Below are positions 25,116 to 37,565 of a DNA stretch of 64,000 nt, piece by piece. The stretch lies in the NCBI GenBank assembly GCA_013399875.1, contig VXAZ01000953.1:2789890-2853889 (forward strand), given 5' to 3'. Each line of letters starts with the position of its first letter. Position 1 is the first letter of the stretch. The DNA is from Gymnorhina tibicen (lineage: Eukaryota; Chordata; Aves; Passeriformes; Artamidae). The translations under genes were made by a program, and so were the position numbers. The notes under the pieces were generated by a model. It saw only the letters and a list, made by a program, of their open reading frames with translations, had not been told where the DNA came from and ran no database searches.

Positions 25116-27236
25116 GGGAAGAGGTTTCCAGGAGGAAGGGGCTGGCTCCAGGCTGTGCAGTGGGTGCAGCCTTCGCAAGGTGGTGAGCGACAGAGAATTT
25201 TACTGCCTTCCTTCTGTGCTGGGGACTTTGGGGAAGGCAGGAGACACTGTGCTCTTCTGAAATGCTCCGACCCTCTCTAATGCCTTGTGCCAGTGTAATA
25301 TTTTCTCCACGTGTCCAGAAGCCCTTTGCAGCTGTGGCTCTGCCCTCAACCATTTGGACATGCCAAGTGTGAGTTTACACCACCCTCTTATTTCTGTCTT
25401 CTGGGCTCCCAGTTCTCTGCTGGGACACTGCCACTGCTCACATTGTCAGCACCAGGCTGTAGTCAGGGATGGAGGAGGAAGAGAGGACCTGTGACTGTGT
25501 CCTGGGAGCCAAGCAGTGCCAGCTATGTGGAAAAAGGAGCAAGGGGAGGCAAAAAACTCATCGTGGGTCAAGTCTTGGACTGTCAACCTGCCCTTGCCAT
25601 GTGTCAATGCTCACATCTCCTCATCACTGTGAGGTCAGTTGCAGTGTGCCAGCACACCCTGCTTGCACTTGGACCAGCTTTTGGGCAGCCCTGCCTGCTG
25701 GCAAGCCATCCTGCCTCACCACCAGGATAAAGTGCTCACCCTCTAACACATGTGCATTGGGATGGCATGGCAGAGGTTGCCAGCTGGCTGGACAGCCCTT
25801 GCTTGTGACAGGTGGCACATTGTCTCTGAGTCATCCTGGGCATCCTTACTCAGTACACCTGGCACCCTGTCCCCCACATTTAGAACTGCCACTCTCATTG
25901 ATCTGAAACCATCTGGTACAGCTCTAACTTGTCCTGTGTTTGACTGGATTTCCTGAGTGCAATACTTGACTGAGAGGTGCCCACAGGTCCCTCCATATCC
26001 CGTGTTGCCTCTGATGGCTGTTGTCCCCTCTGGCCTCTGTCACTGGCCAGGTTGTGCCAAGATCCAGGATGATGTCTAAAGCATGGCATGGCATCACTGA
26101 AGCCCCATTCTCCGAACTAATCCATCCTCTTTTTCTAAGGGTTTGCATGAAAGCAACCCAAGGTAGTTCAATAATGATTTCTACATGGGTGTTAGAGTAA
26201 TGCATTCATTCCAGCAGGTTGAATACCTTCAGTGGGTGTTCTTCAAAGCCAACTTCACTCTTGAAAGTGATCCCAATTAGCTTATTTATTCCCTTCTCAA
26301 AGTCCTTCCTTCTTTCTTCTGTCTCTCTCTTTGCTCTCTCAGGCAGGTCCTTAATTATCCCCCCAAGTGTTGCTCAGGTGAAGCAGCTGAAAGCTGTGCT
26401 TAACTCGTCCTCTGATTACCCACAGGAGAACTAATGAAATATGGACAGGTTTAGTGAGCCTGGATGCACGTGTGTTTGCATGTCCATTTAATTCTTTTAG
26501 TTCCCCCTCAAAAGGGAAACCCAGTCCTTGTGGACTCCTCCACTGCTTTTGGGGAGCTGATATGGGCACAGTGTAGGTTTCTGTCTTGCTTCAAGTGTTC
26601 TGAAGGTTTCTATTTCAAGGTAGTTTACAAGGATGTCTTTGGAAAAGAGACCACAAAACCTCCATATTATTTGGGGATGATCTAGAAGTCAAAGCATATG
26701 TAAATGCAGAGATAAGGAATGTATGAAAAGAAATTAAAACAAACCTCTCTCCCCTTTTTGATTTAATATATCCCTATATTCATCCATTCTTACTCTACCT
26801 CCTATTCTCACTTTTCTTATTTCTATGGCTGCAAGAATTCATGTTTCATCTACCTTTCAAAGGCTGGTGAGTAACCAGAACTTTGTCGGCATCTTCATTT
26901 TAAACAGTAAAAAAACAAACAGCCCTCCCTCAGCCCCCCCTCTCCCAGTCTGTTCCTGCCAGAAACATAGCAACCAGCACGCACAGCTTTCTGCAGACAG
27001 CCTAGTTTGCATTTAATTAGTTCTGTGATATCCTAAACTTCTTTCAACCTCCGCCCCCAGAACATCACTGTAGAAATCCTCACTCTGGGAATGTCATGAT
27101 GGAGCTGTCAAAAGCCCAGCATCTGTGCCAGAAAGTGTTTAGAGTGCTTGGATTCCCAATTCAGGACACAGTTCGCCTGGAATATAATCTGTGACCAGGA
27201 AAACAAAGCAATGTAAGGGTCTGCAGAGGAAAAAAT
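25116..27236. other. Unique sequence, no gene recognised
   Basis: Two overlapping plus-strand ORFs (25,311-25,730 and 25,469-25,906; 139 and 145 codons) are cysteine- and histidine-rich. They have no ordered zinc-finger spacing or other domain and are judged to be chance. No repeat family was recognised. Confidence 0.45.
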
Positions 27237-27305
27237 GAAATGTAAACTCCATTTTATAAGCTGGGAAATATGAGGCAGAGATATGAAGCTACTTGCTATC
27301 AGAAC
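27237..27305 (+). mobile_element. Possible MIR/L2-like tail remnant (weak)
   Basis: The run CTCCATTTTATAAGCTGGGAAATATGAGGCAGAG, followed shortly by GAAGCTACTTGC, has the order of the MIR core (CCATTTTACAGATGAGGAAACTGAGGCACAGAG...GTGACTTGC). Divergence is high, and only about 55 bases can be aligned by eye. Confidence 0.4.
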
Positions 27306-28560
27306 ATCTGTCTGGCCTATCAGTAACAATGGCAGGACAGGTGCCTGCCCTCCCCTGATGGGAGAAGACAAGGCTTTTCCAAGGTGAGGAGGAATCTGGT
27401 GGAACAAGTAATCCTAATTCCTAGCATCTTCTTTTCCCAGCCATGCATCCGCAAACCAGTTGTGAGTAGGTCTTTGTGAGTCCCACTGCAACAGGGCTTA
27501 CATTCTCGTGAATTGCTTTAATGTAGTCCATCCCAGGGCCGTGAACAGACAAGGCAGAGTCACTGAACACTGGAGGGAATGGGCTTGGTATGGATCAGGA
27601 TGGTAATGCCTCCAGGCACCTCACACTTGGTCAAGTAGGAGTGTTCAGGATCAATAAACCCCCCTGCTGCGCCTTGCAGAAAACATCACCTCCATCTCCA
27701 TGCAATTCCTGTCAGCTCTACCGACTCCATCCCTGACCTGGGCCCTGCCTCCAAGTCTTCTGCTTGGACACTGCACCAGCAGTTACAGAAAATGGGCATG
27801 CAATCAGCGTGTGCCTGAATCAAGCTGCCTGATGGACGTCCTTGTCCTTTCCTCTTCAGTCCTGAATTTCCACCCACAGATCAGTCATTCCCACTCCTCC
27901 CTCCTCCAAGGCACGGGGGGTTTCCCAATACAGTGCCAGCCCCAGTGACATCCCGAGGTGGTCAATGAGGTAGTCACTGTTTCTCCCCTGAGCAAAGCCT
28001 CCCTTTTCTGTCCCTTTATCCCTAACCCAGAAGTGCCAGCCACAGGAAAGCTCCTCACAGTTTCCTGCATTTCTGCTAGCCAAAGCAAACCCAAAAACTG
28101 GAAAGCAAGCAGAGCTAAAGCAGGCATCGATATTTTTAATCACTCTGTCAGCCCGCTAACCCTCTTTGATGCTTCAACCAGGCTTGCAGCTGGCAAGAGC
28201 GCTGCTGACAGTGGTACCAGCACATCGAAGCAGGTCCTTTATGTGACCAGTGCAATGCAGCTTCTTGCTCTGGCCATTTGCAACCTCTCGGCAGAGGAGG
28301 CAGCTGCATTCCCTGCCAGGACTCTGTGAATTAAAGCACAGGGAGCATTCACCTCGTTCAACAGTTCCTCCCTCCCGCCCCCTGCCACTCTGCTGCTGTT
28401 AAACTCACTGCAGCTTCAGCTGCTTTATCATCTCATTTGCTTTCTGATCTGACACCAGCCTGCCATGCAGCTGATCAAAGGTAGAAACCAGAGTGCAGCC
28501 GGGCTGAGCAGCCCCCGAATTCACACAAACATGTCACTTCCCATCTCTGCATGTTAGACA
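27306..28560. other. Unique sequence, no gene recognised
   Basis: ORFs up to 123 codons (27,958-28,329) and their mirror frames on the minus strand show no known domain. No repeat was seen. Confidence 0.45.
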
Positions 28561-28865
28561 ACTTCACTTCTTTCTGTAACTGCCTCTTTTAATCTCTCCC
28601 TCCACGCACACACACACTCTTTTCTCTTCATCCACTACATTAGTTTCCTGTGCCCACATGCTGTCACCAACTTCCCCTTTCTTTTTTGATCTTTCCCATC
28701 ACTTTTCTCCCTTTCCCCCTTGCTTCCAAAGTCCCTCTGTCTCCCATTTCTCATTTCTCAAAGCTCTCATTTCTTTGCCCTCTCTTCCTACTCTTCCCAG
28801 AATTTTCACATTTTTTCACTTGATTGCTTCAGTTTCGGCCTCTTCCTCTTCCTCACTCTTTTTGG
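28561..28865 (+). repeat. Pyrimidine-rich (TTTC/CTTCC) low-complexity tract
   Basis: About 300 bases are strongly biased to C and T on the plus strand, with units such as CTTTCCC, CTCTTCC and TCATTTCTC. There is a small CA run, CACGCACACACACAC, at about 28,603-28,617. ORFs across it encode serine/phenylalanine/leucine runs typical of such tracts and are artefacts. Its composition is roughly the complement of the purine tract 240 bases downstream. Confidence 0.75.
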
Positions 28866-29104
28866 AGGGTCTACATTGTTTCACAGGAGCAAAGTCACTT
28901 TTTGCAGTGTGGAAGTAAGGTCCCAGAAAGGGTATTCATCCCTTCAAAGCTGCGGATAGACTATTATTAGTATCAACATTATCTTTACATATGCCTCTTG
29001 AATCAGTAAATGACCTCCTCCCATGAAGCCTTTCATGGATCAGAAGCCTCTCAGCGCTTGAGATCCTGTGTGGGGAAGAAAGAAATTCAGTAGTCCGTTT
29101 CTGC

Positions 29105-29205
29105 AAGAAATCAAGGAAGAAAGGGAAGAAAGGAAGAAAGAGAGGGAGCATGAAGGAGAGGAGTCACAGAGAAAAGAAAAAAAAAGAAAAAAGAAAAAAG
29201 AAAGG
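29105..29205 (+). repeat. Purine-rich (GGAAGAAA / AAAAAG) tract
   Basis: This is near-pure A and G, with GGAAGAAAG-type units passing into AAAAAG-type units at about 29,170-29,203. It could be a decayed A-rich tail, but no retrotransposed body can be recognised upstream. Confidence 0.8.
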
Positions 29206-30835
29206 TATTTTGGTCTTGGGGGGAGGGTGTGGATGATAGGCAGCAAATGCAAGGAGTTCAAACAGAAAACTTTTTGCACAGCCTTGCTGAATTCCATTTT
29301 TACGTAATCCTCAATTCTTGCATCTCACACTAAACTAGCAATCTTTGGAATGTTGCTGGTAATTCTCCCAATCACCTGCACAGGACTACAAATTAGTCTT
29401 AATTTTGGATTTGGGGTTACATTTCAGTATTTCAGTCTGCAATCACCTAACACACCAAATGAGGAAGAAGACCAGTTCAGACCTGTTTAGGTTAGGAAAT
29501 GAGTGATGATTCTGATCCCTTCTGGCAAGCCCAGGCTCTTCTCCCTGATGGTAAAAAGACCATTTACAACAGAGGAAGGCATAGGAATTGCACTTGAGAC
29601 AGGTGAGATAATTCTGCCTCCACTCTTCTACCCATCAGGCCTCAGCCAAAGCTTCAAGAGTTGGAAATGATGTTCCAAAGCTCAAACTAATCTGCAAAAT
29701 TTGTATTGAGATCTGAACATCTCTAAGGTCTTCAAGCAGGCATTTTGGTCTACACCCAGATTGATTAAAGTATTCCTGGATTCAATTAACTGAAATATAA
29801 TGGGATTATTTCACACCATGCAATCTGATTTTTTCTCTTTTTTTGGTTACAGTAAAGTGAGCAAGTGGTGATTACAGGGCTTAATACAGCAGGCCTTGCT
29901 GTTCCACTGAAATAAAAAAGTGAATTGAAATTAGGTCAATTTAGCCAGAATTTCTTGGGAGAAGCAAGGAGTAGGGGAAAGGTTTTCCTTCATGAGATTA
30001 TTTTTCATTAGATAATTTCAGAAAATGTATTCTATGGCACATTATATAACAGAAGAAGAAACAGTTTAAATGAAAGACACTTCATTTTCATCAAAATAAA
30101 ATACATATTGAATCAAGTGTTAAAAACACATACAAAATCATTTCCCCAGAATATTCTTTAATAGAAAACATTTTTCAAGAATTAAGGTTTTAATTTCAGT
30201 TCCATGTCAAGCCCATACTTCAAAAAACTGAATCCTGAGAGAGGATAGTCCCAGGTTTTATTTCACTACACAGTGCCTCTGGGAGCACTGGTCAGCACAA
30301 GGCCAGGCACAGGGCTGGCAGCAGCCACCCACCTGCGAGACGCCGCTGTATCCAAGCTGGGAGTGAATTCCAGCATGCTGAGGGGCTGTGGGCCTTATTG
30401 AAATTCCACCATCCATCTCACTTTCCCACCCTGGTGAAATGAAGGGGCCAGCAAGGAAACGTTCACTTCAGTCTGTAACCTCGGACCAGTCCTTGGTGAA
30501 GTGCCCATCCAAGGGCTTTGCTCACCATGGCAGTCCCGGCACCGAGCAACCAACCGAGTCCCCAAACATCAAATCCTCCTGCTTCAAATCCGTTAAGCAG
30601 ATTTTATTTACAATATCCTTCTATGTCTGCAGCTCAGATTGTTCGTTTTTGTAACCATACCCCACCCCTTACACATCTGCAGATGCTCCCACATGAATAT
30701 GCTCTAAAACTTATCCTTGTCCGTCACATTGGAGTACTTTAGCGTGTGGTGCTCCTTTCGAACCTCGTGATGTTTCCAGCTGAAGGTGTCTCTTGTGCCA
30801 TGGGACACTTAAAAAAACACCTAAAAGAAAAGAAT
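29206..30835. other. Unique, AT-rich sequence
   Basis: No gene or repeat was recognised. The part at 30,000-30,230 is notably A/T-rich with several AAAATACA-like runs. Confidence 0.45.
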
Positions 30836-31170
30836 TCACAATCTGTGGTCCCTAAATCCCCAGTTCTCAGCTTAATAATACATTTTCAGCTGTGCAGTTA
30901 CAACATTCATAACTAGTGCTGAGAAAATAATTTGCAGCCAGTAATTTGCTGAAAGAATTTAGTCCCTTTCTCTGCTCGCAGATGGTCCCTGAGCAAAATC
31001 AAAATTTCCTCGAATGTACTCATTATTTGAAAATACTCAACACATTTTTGGCAGGACTTTTTTTTTTTTTCCCCTTCAAAAAACCACCCTTGCAGATTGA
31101 TCACAAAAGCATTGCTTGTGTATTCCATAGTTAGTATTCCAGCCATGAGCTGCCGGTTTGTTGTGATTAA
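30836..31170. other. Weak conserved-element-like block with T-run
   Basis: AT-rich, repeat-free text with words such as TTAATAATACATTTTC, AAAATAATTTGCAGCC and AGTAATTTGC is followed by a T-run of 12 at about 31,059-31,070. This is inference from texture. It could be ordinary AT-rich DNA. Confidence 0.2.
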
Positions 31171-33438
31171 TCATAGGTTCATACTATGGTTTCCATTCCC
31201 CCACTGGAGGGAAAACAAAACCCCCGTAATTCTTATAGTCAAGTGTAGGCCTTGAAAAAACCCCAGGGGCTTTGATTTCCCTTGTGAAAAAGAAGGGGAG
31301 AAATTGCACTAGGGAATTTTAACCCCTTCAATCTCTGGTTCTCACAGGGTTTCCTGTATCTTTCATAGGGCCTGCAGTTCCCACTTAATGTGGCTCCGTA
31401 GAAAGTCTCACGACGGTACAGCAGGACTGCATATTTGGAACTGTGCATCCTAATGGCACAACACAAGGAACACCCCATCCTGCTCCACAGTCCCCTGAAG
31501 TGAAATCGGCTCACTCCGGCAAGAAAACCCACGGTGAGGTTGTAGGATACTGTGCTGGATACTCAAGATACGGGACAAACTGGAGAGTGCCAAGGGATGG
31601 GCATGGACAGAGGAGTCTTCTCCAGATCTGTGTGGCCCAACAGGTCTGTTTTTTTAAATAATCACTGCAGAGAAAAACCAGATAAGGCTTTAAAAATTGA
31701 TTGATAGGCGGGGTCCATAATTTAAATTCCATTAGGTCATTGCATGCCAAGGAACTACATGCAAGGGAGGAATTTAGCATTGCATTGAACTGTTCATACC
31801 AACACTTAGGAAAGAGAAATGTTTGCAGGCTTGTGAAGGCTCAGTAGGCCAATCAAATTCTTATGTTCTGCTCACCTGCTCCCACCAGCTTTGGGCTGTC
31901 CTGCTCTGCTCCTCTAGTCGGACACTGGAACTCATCCAGGGCTGGGTGCAGACTGATGAGCTGAAAGGATGGGGGCACAACACAGTAAAAATCCCTGAGC
32001 CATCCCTCTCATCCATCAATTGCTCTCTTTCTGTTTAAATATGTGCTGTTAATGCAAGCACAGACAGAATTGTGCCACTCTTTGCAGCTGCCACAGGGAA
32101 GAATCACATTTACATTACTAAATGCATCTTTCCAGCAAAACACAGAGTGAAGTCAGAAGACAGCCTTTGATAAGGAAGAAAGAGACTTTAAAACAAATAA
32201 CCCACATTCACTAACATGTATTCAAATACAGACAAGAGGAACAGTGGTAAAAAGAAACCCAACCAAAACCCCTGACATTTCTGCTTCAAGCAGCCTTTAT
32301 CACAGAGCGTGAGGGTTTTATTTTAGCTGTTACCTTTCCTTTTGATGGTGTCTTCTGAGTCACTGCTCACACAGACATTTCTCCATTTCCCCACAAGTAC
32401 TCTGCAGGGTGGGGGATCCTGTCTCTTGCAGGTGTATTCTGTGCTAGCCTACCCCAAGCAAGGACCAGCCATACAGGGGTAAAGGCTTTTCTGCTCCTGA
32501 AAGATACTCTGTGTCCAGAGTGGAGCTCTGGAAAGAGGTCTGGAAATTGACTCGTACCAGGAAGACAGGACAGAGATACCTGTTCTGCTGCTGCATATAT
32601 AGAACTATGGCAACTGAAAGTATTTTGAGAAAAAAAAAAGCATTCAAATAAATTCGGTATATGGGATCACATGTATAAAAACACCACACAAAACCTTTGG
32701 GACATCTAAGGTGCACTAGGTTAGCCTGGCTAGATAATAGGTACACGTAGCCCTTACATTTTCAATATGGCACTAGATTTATTTCATTTTTTTAATTGTG
32801 TAAGAGGATGGTAGGAAGTGAGGAGTTTCCACAGAAGGAAATGGGCAGCTGCAGCTATCCTCAAACAGAAGAGAAAGGATTTAATGACATTTACACCAAA
32901 AAAATATCAGAAGCAAAGTAGCTGTTGAAGATGAAATCAGCACATTGCAGAATTAGCCCTTTATTAGGAGAGGTGATGAGAGTCATGTCATTCAGAGCTA
33001 TTGTTTCTGAAGCTATGTTCTGGAAAATATTGGAGCAGAGAGTTATTTTCAACTGATATTCCAATACTTGTTTCTAGCTTTTTTTTTGATGGCAGAAAAT
33101 GTATTTTAAAAAACGGAACTGAAACAAAGAACAATTCAGAGACAGGAGGTCAATTCTGTGGCAAGTTCCATGGCAATGGAGACATAAAAAATAAAACACT
33201 GCAGCTTTTATAAAAGGCAGGTTTCTCGTGGCTAGAACATTTTCTGTCTATTGTAGAGTTAAACAATAAGGAATTTCCTCCACCCTAAAGCAGAGGCTCA
33301 GCCACTTAAGGCTTGGGATATTTGAAATAAAAGGCAAAAACCTCATTCCAAACTTAGCAGTTCACACCACCCAGGACACCATTCACCACAGACCTCTCTG
33401 CCTCAAGCATCAGAGTGTCTCAAGTTCACATCCAGGTG
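31171..33438. other. Unique sequence; a short conserved-like patch at about 31,680-31,790
   Basis: No gene was recognised. The patch near 31,690 (TTAAAAATTGATTGATAGG followed by CATAATTTAAATTCC) resembles a homeodomain-site-rich conserved element. An A-run lies at 32,630-32,639. ORFs up to 100 codons have no recognisable domain. Confidence 0.4.
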
Positions 33439-33618
33439 TGTACTGGGTTTGCATAGCCAGGTTTTGGTAGCCAAGCAGGCTCTACCAGGATGGCTTCTGT
33501 GAGAAGCTGCCAGAAGCTTCCCCATGTCCAGCAGACCCAATGCCAGCTGTGTCCAAGATGGACCCACTGCTGGCCAAGGCTGAGCCCATCGGAGATGCTG
33601 CTAATGCCTCTGTGACAA

Positions 33619-33630
33619 CATATTTAAGGA
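33619..33630 (+). promoter_or_regulatory. TATA-like box of the solo LTR
   Basis: CATATTTAAGG lies about 180 bases into the LTR, where a U3 promoter would sit upstream of an R region. Whether it still drives transcription cannot be told from the sequence. Confidence 0.35.
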
Positions 33631-34317
33631 GGAAAAAAAAGGTTTTGTGCAGCTGTGATTTCATTCAGAGGAGACCAGAGTGAGAATATGGGAGAGAATC
33701 ATCCCTGCAGACAGCAGGGTCAGTGCAGAAGGAGAGGAGGAAGTGTTCCAAGTGCTGGAGCTGAGATTCCCCTGCATCCTATGGTGCAGACCATGGTGAA
33801 GCACCTGTGCCCTTCTAGCCCATGGAGGTCAGTGGAAGTACGAAGATCCACCTGCAGCCTGTGGAGGAGCCCCACACTGGAGCAAGTGGATGCCTGAGAG
33901 GAGCCTGTGACCCTGTGAGATGCCCGTGCTGGAGCAGGCTCCTGGCAGAGACCTGCAGACCCATGAAAAGAGAAGCCCACACGGGAGCAGACTGTTCCTG
34001 AAGGACTCATCCCGTGGAAAAGGGATCCATGTTGGAGATGTTCAAGAAGAATTGTTGCCTGTGGGATGAACTCACATTGAAGAAGGCCATGGAGGTGTCT
34101 CCTGTGAGATCCCAAGACCCCGTGCTAGAGCAGGGGAAGGACTCCTCTCCCTGAGCAGTGGCAGAAACAGCACTGTGGTGAACTGTCCATAACCCCCATT
34201 CCCTGTCTCCCTGTGCCACTGAAGGGGAGCAGTTGGAGCCTGGGAAGAATGGAGGGATGGAGAGAAAGATATTTTTAACAGTTTATTTTACTTCTCATTA
34301 TTCTGCGCTTTGTTAGC

Positions 34318-34323
34318 AATAAA
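34318..34323 (+). terminator. AATAAA polyadenylation signal in the solo LTR
   Basis: A perfect AATAAA sits about 175 bases before the LTR end and is followed by a T/G-containing stretch (GTCTGTTTTGCCTGTGATGG). This is the usual retroviral R/U5 arrangement. It could end transcripts running through this region on the plus strand. Confidence 0.5.
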
Positions 34324-34503
34324 TTCAATTAATATCCTCAACCTCAGTCTGTTTTGCCTGTGATGGTAGTTGGTGAGTGATCTCTCCTGGTCCTTATATC
34401 AACTCATGGACCTTTCCCCTGTCCTCTCCAGTTGTGCAAGAGAGTAATGGAGTAGCTTTGGTGGGTGCCTGGCATCCAGCCAGGGTCAATCCACTACAAG
34501 ATG

Positions 34504-37325
34504 CAAATTCCTTAATTTGTTAAAAATTCTCACCAGCTAGGAAGTTAAAAGAGAACGAGTGTTACCGAGTGTGTGGTTAGACACCTCTTGAATCAAGATG
34601 TCAAAAAAAGCAACAAAATCTTTCCTGTTATTTAAGCTCAAGGTTTATGCCAGACAATACTCAATACTCTAATGAAGGGGAGAAGGATATAGTGAGCCCA
34701 GGCTTTATTAAGGTCTGGCTGTACATGATTTACTTTTCATTAGGTTTAGTTAGCAGATAAACACTAATTCAGGCAAGAGTTCAAACCGTGCTTAATACTT
34801 TAGTCTTAAAACAAAATAATATCTCCAGCATCATTAAAAACAAACATTGAGATGGGAACAAATTAACTCATATCAATTCAGCCAGCTGCAAAGACCTCCT
34901 TTCTGCTACTGCTATTTCAGAGAATTTATGTTAGCCATTCTCAAACCACCTCTTAAAGATACATCACATTTGCGTCAAGCCTGTAAGACCACAAAATTCA
35001 GGCCTTTCCACCCAAGAAAAGGAGTGACTCCCCGAGGCCCTGGTGATTTCTTGGAGAACGCCCTGTAAGAGGGGAACCATCCAGTCCATCTCTCTGCCAC
35101 ACAGTGAGCAGTGGTCCAACAAGCAACTGCCATAGTTTTATAAGTCATCTAAAATTGTACAAAGCCACCTATCCTAAAATACTTATTTAGAAGTCCAGGT
35201 CTTTATCCAACAGCTTCAAGAGAAGGGAACTTACCCCTGCAAATACATCAGGGATAAAATAAAAAAGGAATGCAGTCTCTGCTTTGACACGTGTTTTGTT
35301 CATGGGTGATCAAATCCTTTCTGATCTTTTATCCACTGTCCTGAGTCTTGAAAGCAAGCATCTCCAGCTCCAGGCAATAGAAAGAAAGCTGCAGAAAGCA
35401 ATGGCAAAACACTCACTGCCTGTGACTTGCTTCTGTACTAAAAGCTGGAGCAACTTCTCCTTTGCTTTTCCACTTACATTTTCTCTGATTCTTTCTGGCT
35501 AAACAAGAACAAGCCATGTTTATTCTTAGAAAAGTTGCTGGGTCACCATAAGCCCAAATTTAAGTTCTGGTGGAAAAGGCTTTGCTGCAGACTGCATCTG
35601 AAAACTGCCCACTCTCAGATCCCACTTCCTGTCCCAAAGCACTTTGAGGAAGTTTGGATGCGCATCTGAACTTTTCAGCTTGATGTACTATCTCCCTGTG
35701 ACTCATAGAAATGTTTCCATGAATATTTAATTCTTTTAAGTTCCAAAAGGAAAAAAAAGGCTCAAAAGGGAAAGAAAAAGACTCAAACAAATACCATAGC
35801 TGCCAACATCTTGTGACAGAAAGTCAATAGCTTTTAAATCTGCATAAAATTACATACATTTCCATAAAATTACCTGCATTTGCATATAGTGATGCTACAA
35901 GGGAGTTGCAGCTCCTCCTCAAGACTCCCAAAATTCTGTCTTCTCCCACCATCCCAACAAAACATAAATTCTGTCATCCTTGACCTCTGAAAGCACTGGG
36001 AAAATGCAGGAGGGAGTTGCTGGGGCAACTCCATAGCCTACTGGAAATTCGTGTCTGGCCAGGGACATGGGCCAGCAGCTTCAGGAAGTCTCCCGAGACC
36101 TCTCTTCCTTTCCTCTTCCCTATCTCTTTCTCTCCTCCTTGGCAGTGCCAGGAGGAGACTGGGGAGAACAATTTCCAGCAGGTAGAACAAAGTCTGTCCT
36201 CCTCCTTACTGCCCGTGTTCCTCACCACGTGCAATTGAGGGGTCAGTGCCCACGGCATGCCCAGCCAGGTGTTCTCTCCAATCCTTGGGGGGATCAGGGA
36301 CCCCTCTCAGCCTCTCATGAGCTGGGGCAAGGCAACCCACTGACATCCTGTGCAACCCCGTGGGTTGGGAAAGGAGGAAAATAGGGTCTGGTGGTAAAAA
36401 AAAAAAGCCTAGGAGTTTCTGAAGTGCATGGAAGGGGGAACAGGCTGGCCCAGAGATGGAGAGTGACTGCAAACTGGAGCCCGGAGCACATTTGAAAAGG
36501 CACAGGCAATACTGGCTTTTATCCACAGGCAGAAGTGGTGTCTCTAGAGTACCACAAAGAAAGGTGAACCCAACTACAAGTCATCTGATTGAATGACTGC
36601 CATCACAAAACACTTAGGCACAGCATCTCCCAGCTGCTGTGATGGCTGCCATACCCTCCTGCCCTCCCAGCCCTGTGCTGCTCCTCTCAGTTGTGTCAGC
36701 ACAGCTACATTTGAGGGGCAAACCCAGGAACCTCAGTTCACATTGTAGCCCCCACTCTGGGGAAGCCAGCAAGATTGGGGGCACAATATATGGGGGTAAA
36801 ATGTGTGTGAACCACCTACCAGCCATTTTAGAGACACTGGAAATCGTAATCCTAGAGACAGTCTGAATCTGGGGTTAGACAAGATACATTGTTTTTCACT
36901 ACCTAACAAAACCCAAGAATACATTTGATGAGCAATTCATTCCTGCAGCAGTCTCTCGTTGTGATTCCAGCAGACAGATATATTCTGGAGATCATCCTGC
37001 TGGCAGGAGTGATAGCTGGGGGATCACAGAGGAACCTATACCCAGGACCAGAAAGTATCCTGACAGCTTCTTCCATGGTCTTCCCTCAGGTTAAGGAGAG
37101 AGCAGGATGTGAACAGTTTTACGATTTTCCTGCCTTCTTATTGCAGCCATTCAGGCCAAAGGTACTGTTTGATGTACTTAGGCTTTCCCTGGTGGCATTT
37201 GCCCACGAAACCTGAACCTGAACCCACCAGCCTCCTTTCTCAGAGGCCACAAAACAGGTTAGTAATGAATTAGAACAAAATGGGGAGTGCTTTGTATCCT
37301 ACCCCCAGGCCCTGGCCTCTCTATA
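34504..37325. other. Unique sequence, no gene recognised
   Basis: No repeats were recognised. Mirror ORFs at 35,974-36,526 on both strands have no domain. An A-run of 12 lies at 36,397-36,408. Confidence 0.45.
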
Positions 37326-37565
37326 TGTAACTGCTTTTGAAATATATTTGGTAACACACAGAATGTATTTAAAGGGATTGTGGAACTGGCCAATTTTCAT
37401 GCTAATTAAAGTGCAGGAGATGGAAGTGAGCTGTTTGAAATACATTACAGCACCGAGGAAAACATATTGTGCGCTATCTCATATTTTTCAAGAGCCCATA
37501 TTCAAATCCACTTTCAATCTGTGTGCACTGTGCTGCTGCTGTTGCTGCTGCTGCTGTCTGCGTTA
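37326..37565. other. Conserved-non-coding-element-like block
   Basis: This is repeat-free text with AT-rich words (AAATATATTTGGTAACAC, CATGCTAATTAAAGTGC, a POU/homeodomain-like site). It retains CpGs in CACCGAGG and GTGCGCTATC, and runs into a CTG trinucleotide repeat. The inference is from texture only. Confidence 0.3.
37533..37556 (+). repeat. CTG trinucleotide microsatellite
   Basis: Eight tandem units are present: three CTG, one TTG interruption, then four CTG. Overlapping ORFs encode a cysteine run or a leucine run depending on frame, and neither is credible as protein. It is short and interrupted, so probably stable. Confidence 0.9.

Larger units (their letters stand above)
33439..34498 (+). 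mobile_element. Solo LTR of an avian ERVL-like endogenous retrovirus
   Basis: The segment begins TGTACTGGGTTTG and ends GGTCAATCCACTACA, with TG and CA at the ends as expected for an LTR. The 5 bases before it (AGGTG, 33,434-33,438) and after it (AGATG, 34,499-34,503) match at four of five positions, consistent with a 5-bp target duplication of the ERVL type. Inside, in order, are GGCTTCTGTGAGAAGCTGCC and AAGCTTCCCC; a TATA-like TATTTAAG at 33,621-33,628; a series of diverged units of GGAGCAG/CCCGTG type at 33,760-34,150; an AATAAA at 34,318-34,323; and a T-rich U5. The text agrees with an ERVL-type LTR I remember as widespread in birds. No internal retroviral genes or second LTR are present. 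The family name is not checked. Confidence 0.88.

Noticed and set aside
25311..25906. Cysteine/histidine-rich ORFs resembling a zinc-finger protein
   Set aside because: The cysteines and histidines do not follow C2H2, RING or other ordered spacing, and two overlapping frames look equally good.
29068..29307. Lysine/glutamate-rich ORF suggesting a coiled coil
   Set aside because: The residue pattern comes from the GGAAGAAAG/AAAAAG low-complexity tract and not from a heptad-structured protein.
33720..34219. ORFs on both strands in the solo LTR
   Set aside because: They fall inside the non-coding LTR with its repeated GGAGCAG-type units, so they are composition artefacts.
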